The translations under genes and the position numbers were made by a program. The notes beneath the pieces are model-generated. The model saw nothing but the letters and a program-made list of their open reading frames with translations. It did no database searches and was not told where the DNA came from. From Sedimentisphaerales bacterium (GTDB lineage Bacteria > Planctomycetota > Phycisphaerae > Sedimentisphaerales > Anaerobacaceae), in assembly GCA_016931715.1 (NCBI GenBank), contig JAFGEF010000038.1, forward strand, positions 51,924-115,923: a stretch of 64,000 nucleotides of DNA. The letters are read 5' to 3'. This document shows positions 1 through 10,820 of this stretch, piece by piece (within the stretch, counting starts at the first letter, position 1; each line of letters begins with the position of its first letter).

Positions 1-2
1 CC

Positions 3-3000
3 GATTTCAGGTCAAGAGAGCCAATGGGGGAAAATTCAAGAGCATTATCAATAAATCATGAGTCTGGAACAATCAGCAATCCGGCCGCTGCAAATCCCAT
101 CCCGGCTGCTTCGGAGACGATTGAGAAAGATACTGTTATAACTCAAGCGGCGGCGACAAAAATATCCTGGCAGGCGGAAGTGTTTTTAATGTGGATTGCA
201 ATCGCCGCAATATTGGCTCTAATAGTATTGAAAAGAACGATTTTTATAAGGGAGCTTGTAAAAAATGCGGCGGATATAGATTTCTCGAACAATAATTCTA
301 TATTACCGAAAACTGGTAGGGTGGGGTTCTACCCCACCAATTATTCGACACTGCAATTTGGTCCGGCAAGTACCACTCTGCAGTATTGTTGTAAATGTTT
401 AAGTTTCAAAAAGCAAATCCCTCTGAAAATCTCACCTGATGCCACAAGCCCTGTTGTCTGCGGCTTGCTGCGGCCAGTAATTTTACTGCCGCAAAACCTC
501 ATCTCCTCGCTCAGCCAGGAACAGTTGAAGGCGATTTTCTTTCATGAGCTTGCACATATCAGGCGGCTTGACTTGTGGGTGAACCTGCTCCAGACGCTTT
601 TGCAGGTTATCTATTTTTACAATCCGCTGTTCTGGCTCGCCAATTCTATTATCCGAAGAACGCGCGAGCAGGCGGTAGATGAGATGGTACTTGTCACAAT
701 GGGTAAAAACGCAGCCGAATATCCCGAAACTCTTGTGAGCGTCGCGAAACTTGCCTTTAAGCGTCCCGCTTTAAGCCTCCGGCTGATAGGTGTTGTCGAA
801 TCCGAAGACGCTCTATCCGGCAGAATCAAACACATGCTCAATCACCCAATCCCAAAAACCGCAAAGCTCGGCTTGCTCGGATTGTTAATCATAATTATAT
901 TAGCCTCGATTCTGCTGCCTATGACAAAAATGGCTAAGCCGAAAATGTCTGTAATAAACAACGGTCCGCTCGATATAAAGCTGGTCGCCATCCGGCCGGA
1001 CAGCGGCGATATGCTTTACGACCCAAATGGCAGAAAAATTGGTAAATTGCCAGAATTTGCTGTCGCATATCAAGACTCCTGGAATCCTGAGAGTCAGTGC
1101 AGAGATTTCATTTTCGAGCTTCCTAAAGATCAGAATCAATTGCTTTTTGCCGCTCATGGAATATATATTACCGACAATTATCTAAGCCTTGGTGATAGCT
1201 TTAGAGAAATTTATAACACAATAAGCGATCCACCTACCCTGACTTATTCTGTATCGTTCGAACGTTCTTATCGCAAATATTTGGTTCCTTTCTTCTCTGT
1301 TAATCACGTTATAGATTATATAGATATTACATTGAATTATTACTACGGCCCGCGTAAAGAAGCGCTCAGCACGTTTTCCGGCCCATTTACTTTGGATAGG
1401 ACAATAACTGCTGATGGAAATAGTCCCTATTATGTGACATTTAAGGAATCCGACAATACAATCAACAATGGTTTAGAGATAAATTTTCAATCAAATCAAT
1501 TTATTTATTTCAGCAAAATACCAGACATTATAATATATGACCTGAATGGTAAGAGATACTTTATGGACAATCCCAGGTCTGGTTCCGTTGGTTTTATTTA
1601 CTCAGATATACCCGTTTCTCTTGATAAAATCGCAGCTGTTACTTTTGGTGAACAATCTTACAGGATTACTTTTAAGAATGTGAAAGTTCAATATAATACT
1701 CCACCTCGTACACATGCTGAATATCTTGATATAATGGCACAAAGACTCAATTTGGCTGGATTAACCAGTGAAGAATTGAGACGATATGATTTTAAGAATC
1801 CGCAGGAAGCGATTAAAGTTATTGATATTATTCAAAGCCAGTCGCATATCCGGCAGGCTGTTCAGGCGATCAGATTTAATCAATATAATTCTGGTTCGCC
1901 TGCTCAGGATCAAGACGCAATGAGAAATAATCCGAAAGTTCGAATTCCCGAACTAAACAAGGAAACACAGATAATAATCCGAAAGGTCGCAGCTCAGTGG
2001 GCGAGTTCGAGTGACGTTGAGAATTTCGGACTGGAACTTGGCTTGATGGGGAAATGGCCTGAGTTTTTTGATATGGCTATCGAAAGGCTAAGTAAAGAAC
2101 CACCCGAACATCTTTCTCCTGAAAAGGAACGAATATGGCGACAGGATAACCATGAAATAACAAATGTTATGCTTAATTACAGGCTCGATAAATATACAAC
2201 CGAACAAGCTGATAAACTAAAACAGCTTATTCTTAGTACAAACGATAAAGCAGTGTTACAAGATATTTTTAATCTTCTGAAGATGACAAAAATCCAGGAA
2301 ATTACTGACGTTCTCTGGGAACTGGCTCAGGACGAGAACCCCTGGATATGGTGGCGTGCATTTGAAGCATGGTATTATCATATATCAAGCAAAGATAGAA
2401 ATATTGATGATCTATCCGAAGAAAATAAACTCAAATTATTTCTCATACATGGTTTTCCTAAAGATGATAATCTGGACAAAAAAGCTACAGAGCGTTTGGC
2501 TGAAATATTTACTCCTGAATTGGGAAGACTGGATGCGGGAACGTGGAATTCTGTCAAAACTAAAATTACGCAAAAGTACGATAAAAAAGAAGCAACCGAA
2601 CTTTTTATTAATTATCTGAGACAAGTACATGATGAAACCACAGCGAGACAATGGAAACAAAGAAATGCTCAACCTGTTTGGAATGTGATTAATATAATAT
2701 GGAATTTGAATCTATGGTATGATGTAAATATCGGTAATATTGGAATTGAAGAACCCGGGCGGGGAGCAAATATTGAGCCGAGAACATTTGCTGCTTTTCA
2801 AACTCTTATATCTCAGGCTCTGAACTGGTATGATGAGAATCAGAACGTTGAACCAATCGAGTTGGCCTTTGCCGGTAAAGTAGTCGATACATCCGGGAAT
2901 CCGATTGTGAATGCAAAATTAATTTTCACGAAAATGGAAGATTATCAGGATGAAAGAGGTTATAAAAACCAGCGCAGAGTTGAAGTGTCGCAGATTACTA

Positions 3001-6000
3001 CGGACATGAACGGGCAATTCTCTGTAGTACTCGATTCAAAAGAACAATGGTACGAATTAAATGTAACTGCAGATGGTTTTCTAACGAGAGAAAGAATTAT
3101 GGTTCATCCTCTTGACGATGGAAGATTTCGCTACAATGACCGCTATACAGATAAAGATAATGTAATTACAATGCAGCATCCCGGCAGAATCAGCGGGACA
3201 GTTTACGGCTCCGATGGAAAGCCCTTATTAAACACTAAATTTAAGTTGTGGGCTAATTATCAATACTCTTCAACGGGACCGGAACTAACCATCACGACAG
3301 ATTCACAGGGAAAATTTGATGTAAATGGGATTGCAGCCGACCCAATGCTTTTATCTTATACAAGGCTCAACCAGGTACCGCAGGGACGAACATCACGTCA
3401 GGAATACGGAGGATTGTGCGGTGCTTTAATAATTGAAAATAAAGAAGGACAGAATTTATCTGATATTGTTCTGGATTTATCAAAATCCGTCTGCTCGCTT
3501 GAGCTTGAGGTAAAAGATAAAGCAGGCGTTCCTGTCGATTCTATTAACATGTATTTTGATATAAAAATGCCCCCCGGAAGCGGATATCTTTATAATACGG
3601 TGTTCTATTCCAAAGAAGAAAAATCGGACGGAATATATAAATTCGAAGGCTTGCCGCCGGGAAAATGGCATTTAAGAATATCTAATAGTGATTATCCGGA
3701 TCAGGAACTTGACGTCGAACTTACCGGCGAAAAACCAGCTCACCATCAGATAGAAATTGGATCGTCTGCCGATTCAGAAATAAAAAAACGAGCCGAACTT
3801 GAAAGAGCCTTGAGAGCGGCAAAGGAGACACTCCCGAAAAATCTGTCTGATGTTCCGTTTATGGATAACCAATTTACAAGTAACAATAAAGAACCTATAT
3901 CTAATCAGACATCTGTTTTGCAGGGAACACCGATAATTGGTTATGATGTGAAACTTAATTTTACTGAACCAAATATCAGTGACGGTAGTTTTCATAGCGA
4001 GCAGAGTGTTGCTTTTGCATTGTCTTTTCTGCAAATTCAAGACAGGCCGGGTTATTATGTTGATTTTATTTCAACCGGGCAGGAAACGTGGCCTGTAATT
4101 GTTGATGATAATACCCTTACAATATCGAATGGCAATAGCGGCCGGCAAATTATTTCCGAATCATGGACTTCTGAAGAAACAAAATTTGAAAAAGTGATAA
4201 CTCTGCCGCTGGAGTATTCAGGCAAAAAATTTCAGTGTCCCGTTTATATAGAATTGCAGCGGAGAGAACATAATAGCCCGATTGGTTATTACTGGTTCTG
4301 TGCGTATATTTCAGGCAGATTACCCAGAGGCGCAAGCAGCAGAATCTTCGAAATAGTTAACCTCGACCAGCAGATGGAATTTCGCCTGAAAGGTGACGGC
4401 ACAGACAAGAGAGATGCTGTTTTGGGGATTGATATTGATGGCGATGGAAAAATCGACTCTTCAACAAGAGGCGGCGAGCAGTTTTCACTATACGAACCTT
4501 TCACTATCGATTCCAAAACATACCGGGTAACAGAAGTAGATCCTTATCTACCAAGAGTTGTATTTCGCGAAGTTGCTTCTGAAACGAAGACAAATACTTC
4601 TGCTTCTGGTCAATCAGTAAAACCGAAGCTGACAATAAAATCTCATGAGGCAAATGGGGCAAATAAGGAAGCTGAAGCATTGATGGGAAAATTTCAACAG
4701 GCTTTGAAGGATTCTGATTTTGAAAAGGCAATAAGTTTGTGTTCTCAAAAAGTTCAATCATTTGCTAAGAAATACCAACCTTTAGAGGATTTCTTTAATG
4801 ATGTTGTTCCTATCGAAAAAATAAAAGCTTTATCTGAAGTTTTGACTTTCGGTGGAAGTACAGGACCTGGAAATCGTAGATTAGCATATTTTTGTTGCGT
4901 GCAATTGTCTGAACCTGATATTAAACCACAGATTAGTTGGGAGTGGAAACTTAATAATACTGATTCAGGCTGGGAGATTGATTTTAAAACATTAACATTA
5001 AATGCATGGATTGAACAAGAGACGAATAGATTAAACAATGAACGAATACAGGCACTCGAAAGAGACAGAATCTTAAAGGAAGGCTTGGAATTAAAGCTGG
5101 TTCCATTGAGCGAGAGTTTTGTCGTTGGCAAGCCTATGGAGTTTCGGCTGGAATTGACTAATATAAGTGATTCACCGATTGAATATTGGACAGCAGATTT
5201 TTATTTGCTTAATGACCCTTTAACTATTATTGATCCTAATGGAAAACATGTCGAATATATGTCCGGCTCTACTCAAACTACAACGGTTTCTAAAACTCTT
5301 AATCCAAACCAAACAATCATACTCAAGGAAAAATATGATGTTACAAGCCAGTATCATATAACAAAACCGGGAACTTATACTTTTCAATTCACTGGCTACG
5401 ATTCCACAGTTGTAAAATCAAATATTGTAAAAGTGGAAGTCAATCCCGGACAGATTTCTGATGATGATTTAATATTTCAAAAGCTTATTGATATTGCTCC
5501 TGAAGATTGGGAAATAACCAAAACAAGAATACGTGATTTGGATGATTTCAATATAGAGGACAATAACGGAATTTCAATAGCCATGATAGGTGATTATGAT
5601 AAAGAAACAACCGAAGGTTTCGCTGGAGTAATTTTACTTATTAATACATCACAATCTTATCTGGAAGCAATTGACAACGAAGCCGAATTCTTGGGACATT
5701 CAAGGTGGGGAAACGTTTATATCAATTCCTTAAATGCAGAATCTCTTTGGCCGGATTACAAAGAACAAATAGTAAAAGTCCTTAGAATAGAAACAGCAGA
5801 AAACTCCATCAAGCAGAATGAAGAAAAAGCAAAATGGGGTGATGTTGTTGAAGGCTCTCAGATTCGTCTTGTTGATGCAAACCAGATTTGGGGACGCTCC
5901 GACTGGCCTCATGCTGTTGTGCGGCTGCATCTGGAAGCGAAAAATAATGGACAACGCTATCTTCATTTGCCTGAAAACGGACTTAGATGGCAAATAGAAG

Positions 6001-8945
6001 TTGATGGCAAATGGTATGAATATGTTAAGTATGAACAAGGACCGGATGGAATTGATTTTGGAGCAGGTACTGTCTTACGCGATTTTAATCAGGGAAATTT
6101 TTATGATGATTTGAAAGTTGAAATTGCGGGTAACTGGAAACAAATCCCGCAAGAAAAAGAAATAGAATATGCCATGAGACAATATTCCGGTTCCGGAGGG
6201 ATTATAGAAGTTCTATACGGCAAAGAGCTTATTTTGGAATCCGGCAAACATAAAATTCGCACAGCAATAACATGTCCTCCTTCAAAAAGAGTAAATATTG
6301 TCGACTCTCCGGTTCGTTTGATTAGCAATCCAATCGAAGTCACTCTTGATAAAGTTCCCGATGATAATGAAGTACCATGGGGACAGACAATCGAAGAAAT
6401 ACAGATTCGAGGGAGAATGGATGAGCAATGGCACGAGGGAGAAGTTCCGAAATTTCTTGTGGACGTGCGAAATAATGGGCCAGAAGATTTGAGATTGGTC
6501 CTGGCGCCTGAATGGTGGGAGTTAGAACTGGATGGTATATGGTATAAAATTGGAGCCTGGTATTCAGGAATAGTACCTGTGATGTCATTAGACTCGGGCG
6601 AACAGAAGAATGGTATAGAGTTTGTTCCGACAGAGCGTTGGGAATGGAATAATAATCGTGATCCTTTGAAATTTACCGAAGGTACGCATGAAGTCCGATT
6701 GTCACTTACTGTATTTCGTAAGGATCCTAATGACAAGCGAAGTACACGAGTATTAAGTAATCAAATCGAGTTTGAGATTTTACCGAAAGAAGAAAATTCC
6801 GATGCGAATGCTTCAGGAGCTGGCCAAACAGGTGTGAATATTTATTTATTAGATGGTGCATCGGCACAACCGCTCTCAGAGTCGGTTCTTAGAGATAAAC
6901 CATGGATAGCCTCAGAAGATATTGAAATGTACGATTTTTCAAGTCATTGTATCTATTTGAAAAAAGAAAGACCTGAACTTCCTTTCAAAACAGTGTCACT
7001 GCGCGGAAATCCCTTTGTTATTACAGCTAATGGTCAGAAATGCTATTCAGGTTTGCTATGGACATCAGTATCATCTTTTATGCCGGAATGGAATACGCCG
7101 CTGATTTATGTGCCTGATTTCACGATGCCTGGTGACATTATAAATATTCAGTTGAGTCCAGGACTTTCGTCTTCCGAAGAGGATACTCAAACTCAAGATG
7201 TGCGAATCGATCCGCATATAATACAGGCGCTTAAAGAAAAAGGGCAATATCATGCCGGGCTGGAAATCACCTTGGATAAGGTTGATATACGGAAAACAGA
7301 TACCGGCTCATCGCTTTCATATACCTATACCTTGAAAAATAATGACCAGAATGACCTTTACGTTTTTGATCCGAATAAAATGGGCGCAGGTCTGTTCCAT
7401 TATTTCAATAATTGCCCTTCGCTGCTGCCCGAGGGAGGTGGGCGCTATATCGCCGGAGATAACGATAAAATCGTAAAGACCCCGGACCCCTCGGATAAAA
7501 TTGATAAGTCATGGTTCAGTCTTATCGAGAGCGGCCAGTCGATGACTCGCACAGTGACATTAGATGCTTATCCGGAAATATCGCAAGGCAAATACGAGTG
7601 TAGTTTCAGGTTTCATTCCCCGGGCATTCGATTCACCAAAGATCAGCGTGCCCAGTTCGACAAAAGAGTTTGGATGGGGCAAATTAGCGCGAAAACAAAC
7701 GTCAATATCACTGGTATCAAGGCTCAGCCTTCCGAAGTTGAGGCAAATGCCAACAAACTGGAATTTAGGATAATTCCAGAAGCGCCCGGTTCCAGCGGCT
7801 ATCCGATTGGCTTTACGCCGCAGGAGGTGCAGCAATTCATTCAGGTACTCGAACAAAACGGTCCGAATGCTACAGTGCATAATAACGATTATATCTGGCT
7901 TGAACTTGATGAGAGCGTGGAAAGCAATTTATTTATCAAACAAAAATATCAGGGCAAAATGTATGTGCTGGCTTCAAACAGGAAATCTGAAATTATGCTC
8001 GATGACGGCAGTTGGTACATGAATCGTGCAAACAGAAATAGAGAAGATAATTTTACCAACAGGTATTATTCCGTCTCCTCGAGGTTAGATGAGTACGGCG
8101 ACCATCTCTTGTCTTCATTAACTAACAATAATATGGGGAAATATCTTGCTGTCATTGCAAACGGTAAGATTATTTTTGCTTCAAGGATTTCTCGCATAAT
8201 GCACGAGGTGACAATAACCGGTGACTTCTCGGCAGCTCAGGCCGGCTCATGGATGTACAGGCTCGATCAATTCGCTCAGGTTTCAGTGTTAGAAAGAAAG
8301 CCGCGTCTTTGTGATGTGGACAGGCAGGCCTCGCAGGAGTATGACAAAGCGAGAGAAGCGATAGCCGCAGGTGAAAACAGGGCAAAACTGGCGCAAATAT
8401 TTTTGACAATTGGCGCAAAGCATCCGAAAACTGACGAATGTAAAACCGCAACCGAATTAGGTCATCTGCTGGAAAAAATGGCACAAGAGGATAAAAACTT
8501 TGTTGAGCCGAAAGACGTGCAGAAACTTTCATCGCAGGAAAAAATCGATTATTACATTTACAAGCTGCGTGACATCTCCAAACAGTCAATTTTCACTGGT
8601 GAAAAAATACATGTTCTTCGAGAGGCGGATAACTCGGCAGTGACTCTAAGAGAAATGGGAAAAGACGTTGTACCGGCAATGATTTCTTTATTGGAAGATC
8701 GCCGACCGACGCGGACAGCCAGCGATCCATTTACCGGCGGCGTAATTCTGCGTTATTGTGATATTGCCTTGGAGATTATCGAGTCGATTTCCGGGAAGAA
8801 ATTTGATTTTCGTACTGTGCGCGGAAGCTATTTATCGACTGCAAGTGAAAAATTGAGAGAAAAAATCATCGAAGATGTCAAATCGTGGTGGGAGCAAAAT
8901 AAAGATAAGTCCGATAAGCAGCCTGATTCTATGAAAAATCGCTAA
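3..8945 (+). CDS. Giant BlaR1/M56-family membrane metallopeptidase with very long C-terminal region (carboxypeptidase-regulatory-like and Ig-like segments); 5' partial
   Basis: HELAHIRRLDLW zinc motif and FYNPLFWLANSIIRRTREQAVDE typical of M56/BlaR1. Reading frame is open upstream of ATG 24 to the window edge, so the N-terminus probably lies outside. Confidence 0.85.
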   Translation, partial: DFRSREPMGENSRALSINHESGTISNPAAANPIPAASETIEKDTVITQAAATKISWQAEVFLMWIAIAAILALIVLKRTIFIRELVKNAADIDFSNNNSILPKTGRVGFYPTNYSTLQFGPASTTLQYCCKCLSFKKQIPLKISPDATSPVVCGLLRPVILLPQNLISSLSQEQLKAIFFHELAHIRRLDLWVNLLQTLLQVIYFYNPLFWLANSIIRRTREQAVDEMVLVTMGKNAAEYPETLVSVAKLAFKRPALSLRLIGVVESEDALSGRIKHMLNHPIPKTAKLGLLGLLIIIILASILLPMTKMAKPKMSVINNGPLDIKLVAIRPDSGDMLYDPNGRKIGKLPEFAVAYQDSWNPESQCRDFIFELPKDQNQLLFAAHGIYITDNYLSLGDSFREIYNTISDPPTLTYSVSFERSYRKYLVPFFSVNHVIDYIDITLNYYYGPRKEALSTFSGPFTLDRTITADGNSPYYVTFKESDNTINNGLEINFQSNQFIYFSKIPDIIIYDLNGKRYFMDNPRSGSVGFIYSDIPVSLDKIAAVTFGEQSYRITFKNVKVQYNTPPRTHAEYLDIMAQRLNLAGLTSEELRRYDFKNPQEAIKVIDIIQSQSHIRQAVQAIRFNQYNSGSPAQDQDAMRNNPKVRIPELNKETQIIIRKVAAQWASSSDVENFGLELGLMGKWPEFFDMAIERLSKEPPEHLSPEKERIWRQDNHEITNVMLNYRLDKYTTEQADKLKQLILSTNDKAVLQDIFNLLKMTKIQEITDVLWELAQDENPWIWWRAFEAWYYHISSKDRNIDDLSEENKLKLFLIHGFPKDDNLDKKATERLAEIFTPELGRLDAGTWNSVKTKITQKYDKKEATELFINYLRQVHDETTARQWKQRNAQPVWNVINIIWNLNLWYDVNIGNIGIEEPGRGANIEPRTFAAFQTLISQALNWYDENQNVEPIELAFAGKVVDTSGNPIVNAKLIFTKMEDYQDERGYKNQRRVEVSQITTDMNGQFSVVLDSKEQWYELNVTADGFLTRERIMVHPLDDGRFRYNDRYTDKDNVITMQHPGRISGTVYGSDGKPLLNTKFKLWANYQYSSTGPELTITTDSQGKFDVNGIAADPMLLSYTRLNQVPQGRTSRQEYGGLCGALIIENKEGQNLSDIVLDLSKSVCSLELEVKDKAGVPVDSINMYFDIKMPPGSGYLYNTVFYSKEEKSDGIYKFEGLPPGKWHLRISNSDYPDQELDVELTGEKPAHHQIEIGSSADSEIKKRAELERALRAAKETLPKNLSDVPFMDNQFTSNNKEPISNQTSVLQGTPIIGYDVKLNFTEPNISDGSFHSEQSVAFALSFLQIQDRPGYYVDFISTGQETWPVIVDDNTLTISNGNSGRQIISESWTSEETKFEKVITLPLEYSGKKFQCPVYIELQRREHNSPIGYYWFCAYISGRLPRGASSRIFEIVNLDQQMEFRLKGDGTDKRDAVLGIDIDGDGKIDSSTRGGEQFSLYEPFTIDSKTYRVTEVDPYLPRVVFREVASETKTNTSASGQSVKPKLTIKSHEANGANKEAEALMGKFQQALKDSDFEKAISLCSQKVQSFAKKYQPLEDFFNDVVPIEKIKALSEVLTFGGSTGPGNRRLAYFCCVQLSEPDIKPQISWEWKLNNTDSGWEIDFKTLTLNAWIEQETNRLNNERIQALERDRILKEGLELKLVPLSESFVVGKPMEFRLELTNISDSPIEYWTADFYLLNDPLTIIDPNGKHVEYMSGSTQTTTVSKTLNPNQTIILKEKYDVTSQYHITKPGTYTFQFTGYDSTVVKSNIVKVEVNPGQISDDDLIFQKLIDIAPEDWEITKTRIRDLDDFNIEDNNGISIAMIGDYDKETTEGFAGVILLINTSQSYLEAIDNEAEFLGHSRWGNVYINSLNAESLWPDYKEQIVKVLRIETAENSIKQNEEKAKWGDVVEGSQIRLVDANQIWGRSDWPHAVVRLHLEAKNNGQRYLHLPENGLRWQIEVDGKWYEYVKYEQGPDGIDFGAGTVLRDFNQGNFYDDLKVEIAGNWKQIPQEKEIEYAMRQYSGSGGIIEVLYGKELILESGKHKIRTAITCPPSKRVNIVDSPVRLISNPIEVTLDKVPDDNEVPWGQTIEEIQIRGRMDEQWHEGEVPKFLVDVRNNGPEDLRLVLAPEWWELELDGIWYKIGAWYSGIVPVMSLDSGEQKNGIEFVPTERWEWNNNRDPLKFTEGTHEVRLSLTVFRKDPNDKRSTRVLSNQIEFEILPKEENSDANASGAGQTGVNIYLLDGASAQPLSESVLRDKPWIASEDIEMYDFSSHCIYLKKERPELPFKTVSLRGNPFVITANGQKCYSGLLWTSVSSFMPEWNTPLIYVPDFTMPGDIINIQLSPGLSSSEEDTQTQDVRIDPHIIQALKEKGQYHAGLEITLDKVDIRKTDTGSSLSYTYTLKNNDQNDLYVFDPNKMGAGLFHYFNNCPSLLPEGGGRYIAGDNDKIVKTPDPSDKIDKSWFSLIESGQSMTRTVTLDAYPEISQGKYECSFRFHSPGIRFTKDQRAQFDKRVWMGQISAKTNVNITGIKAQPSEVEANANKLEFRIIPEAPGSSGYPIGFTPQEVQQFIQVLEQNGPNATVHNNDYIWLELDESVESNLFIKQKYQGKMYVLASNRKSEIMLDDGSWYMNRANRNREDNFTNRYYSVSSRLDEYGDHLLSSLTNNNMGKYLAVIANGKIIFASRISRIMHEVTITGDFSAAQAGSWMYRLDQFAQVSVLERKPRLCDVDRQASQEYDKAREAIAAGENRAKLAQIFLTIGAKHPKTDECKTATELGHLLEKMAQEDKNFVEPKDVQKLSSQEKIDYYIYKLRDISKQSIFTGEKIHVLREADNSAVTLREMGKDVVPAMISLLEDRRPTRTASDPFTGGVILRYCDIALEIIESISGKKFDFRTVRGSYLSTASEKLREKIIEDVKSWWEQNKDKSDKQPDSMKNR

Positions 8946-9098
8946 GATTATAGGCAATTTACTCAATTATTACATACCAAAAGCCCAATTCCGCCGGATC
9001 ATTAGGCATTCTGCCTGCCTAAATTAAGGTTTTCCCCTATTTCCAGATTGATTCCTCGTGTGATATAAAAAGATTTTGAAATGCTTTAAGGAGTAAAA

Positions 9099-9194
9099 AT
9101 GGCTGGTTTCGGGGATAAAAAAGAGAAAGCTAAAAATGTTAAAGCTATCACAATGAGTAAAAAAGTAGGGGTGTTCGAAGGCAGCCGGTGTTAA
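9099..9194 (+). CDS. Candidate 31-aa small protein (MAGFGDKKEKAKNVKAITMSKKVGVFEGSRC)
   Basis: ATG preceded by AAGGAG at 7-nt spacing; Lys-rich; stop codon lies in the loop of a 10-bp hairpin. Not in supplied ORF track because it is short. Confidence 0.35.
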   Translation: MAGFGDKKEKAKNVKAITMSKKVGVFEGSRC

Positions 9195-9208
9195 ATATAC
9201 CGGCTGCC
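9180..9208. other. Perfect 10-bp stem hairpin (GGCAGCCGGT/ACCGGCTGCC), possible transcript 3' end
   Basis: Read directly; no clear U-tract follows, so an intrinsic terminator is uncertain. Confidence 0.45.
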
Positions 9209-9356
9209 GGGTAACAATTATCAATTCTGACATACTTCCAAAATTTAAAACAGTCCTGCGAATGTTTTACCGAAATCGTTCTACACCACAGAGCACACGA
9301 AGAATCTCGAAGAAAATACCTAACGACTATCGACCAACAACTAAAGACTAATTTAA

Positions 9357-9598
9357 AGCCGCAGAGCTCACAGAGAACAACAATCGCTAATGTCCAAAAC
9401 CAAAATTCTAAACAAATTCAAATGTTTAAAACATTTATTCTTGTTTAGAAAGGTAGGGGGTGATGAATCGCACCATTTATCTTAATATCAGATAAAGAGT
9501 TACGTTCCTGTTTGGAGCATTAGAATTTTTATATTGGAAATTGTTTAGGATTTTGGTTGCGGCTACGCCGCGCCAAGTCCTCTGTGAGCTCTGCGGCT
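9357..9598. repeat. Inverted-repeat unit with perfect 19-bp arms (AGCCGCAGAGCTCACAGAG / CTCTGTGAGCTCTGCGGCT)
   Basis: Arms at 9357-9375 and 9580-9598; additional inner complementarity CCAAAATTCTAAACAA / TTGTTTAGGATTTTGG. Confidence 0.7.
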
Positions 9599-9739
9599 TT
9601 TGATTAATTGTTAGTTTTTTCATTTGGGGACGGGTGAAGAATAAATCGGAATTGGTATGTATTCCATTGTGAAAATCTGGTATATTATTGAAAAGTTGTA
9701 TATTCGATATAATTTATAGACGATGATAATAGAATCTTC

Positions 9740-10813
9740 ATGGTATATAGAAAGCTAATTTTTTTCGGACGGAACGCGGTGAAATATTCCATAATACTTT
9801 TTCTTTCAGGTATCTTATGCCTTATCGGTTGCAAATCGGTCGAGAGCACGGACGGCGATGCAAGGTCGAAGAATATCGCGGCTTATAACAATATTTTCGC
9901 GGACTACATGTATAAGCAGAACCTTCCCGACCTTGAGTCGGTCCAGCGGTGGCAGAATATTTACGGACCCGGCCTGAAAATTACTACCGCCCACTACGAA
10001 ATTTTTTCAACGCTTATGGACCGGTATATGCTGTGCAGAATCCCGGAATTCATGGAATCTGCGTATCATGTTTATAACAGCCAGCTTCCTGAAAAAGTCG
10101 AGACATCTGTTAAATTCACTATCTATCTTTTCGCTAACCGGACACAGTGGGAGCATTTTACATGGACTTTCGCGGGCGACCAGGCGGAGATTTTTTATAA
10201 GATAAAAGCAGGCGCGTATTATCACAACGGCTCGTGTATCGCTTACGATATCGGAGCTGAAAGGACTTTGTCTGCGCTGGGTCACGAAGGATGGCATCAG
10301 TTCAGCAGCAGGCATTTTCAGTATCGCCTGCCGAGTTGGCTCGACGAAGGAGTCGCGATGCTCTTCGAGACGTATGACTATCAGGACGGTGCGATAATGT
10401 TCGCGCCGACTAAAAACAGCTACAGGCTCGATTCACTGAAAAAAACGCTCGCTTCAGGCAGAATGCTGCCTCTCGATGAACTGACGGCGATTAATCCGGG
10501 CCAGGTTCTTGCTACCGACCAGGCAGATTCGGTAGCGGCTTTTTACAGCCAGTCGTATGCGCTTGTTCGATTTTTGCGCGAATACGACCAAGGCAGGAGG
10601 CGGGCGATTTACAATCAGCTTCTTGCGGATGGTTTCCGGGGAAATTGGCCGCTCGATAATGTGAGCAGGGAGATTGCAGTTAACAGGAATTTGCCGAGAA
10701 CTATTCTCTGGAACCATATAGTCGGGACACAGTTGTTCCAGCAGTATATACATGATGATTTCGAACTAATCGAAAAAGAGTACCTTGATTTCTGCATGCA
10801 GATAACTCAATAG
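9740..10813 (+). CDS. Lipoprotein with HExxH gluzincin-like motif (DUF1570-like)
   Basis: Signal/lipobox-like LSGILCLIGC; LGHEGWHQFSSRHFQYRLPSWLDEGVAMLFE. Confidence 0.65.
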   Translation: MVYRKLIFFGRNAVKYSIILFLSGILCLIGCKSVESTDGDARSKNIAAYNNIFADYMYKQNLPDLESVQRWQNIYGPGLKITTAHYEIFSTLMDRYMLCRIPEFMESAYHVYNSQLPEKVETSVKFTIYLFANRTQWEHFTWTFAGDQAEIFYKIKAGAYYHNGSCIAYDIGAERTLSALGHEGWHQFSSRHFQYRLPSWLDEGVAMLFETYDYQDGAIMFAPTKNSYRLDSLKKTLASGRMLPLDELTAINPGQVLATDQADSVAAFYSQSYALVRFLREYDQGRRRAIYNQLLADGFRGNWPLDNVSREIAVNRNLPRTILWNHIVGTQLFQQYIHDDFELIEKEYLDFCMQITQ

Positions 10814-10820
10814 CGTTTTT

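Noticed and set aside
6101-6736. 211-aa minus-strand ORF inside the giant M56 protein gene
   Set aside because: Low-complexity composition, no motif, fully antisense to a well-supported frame.
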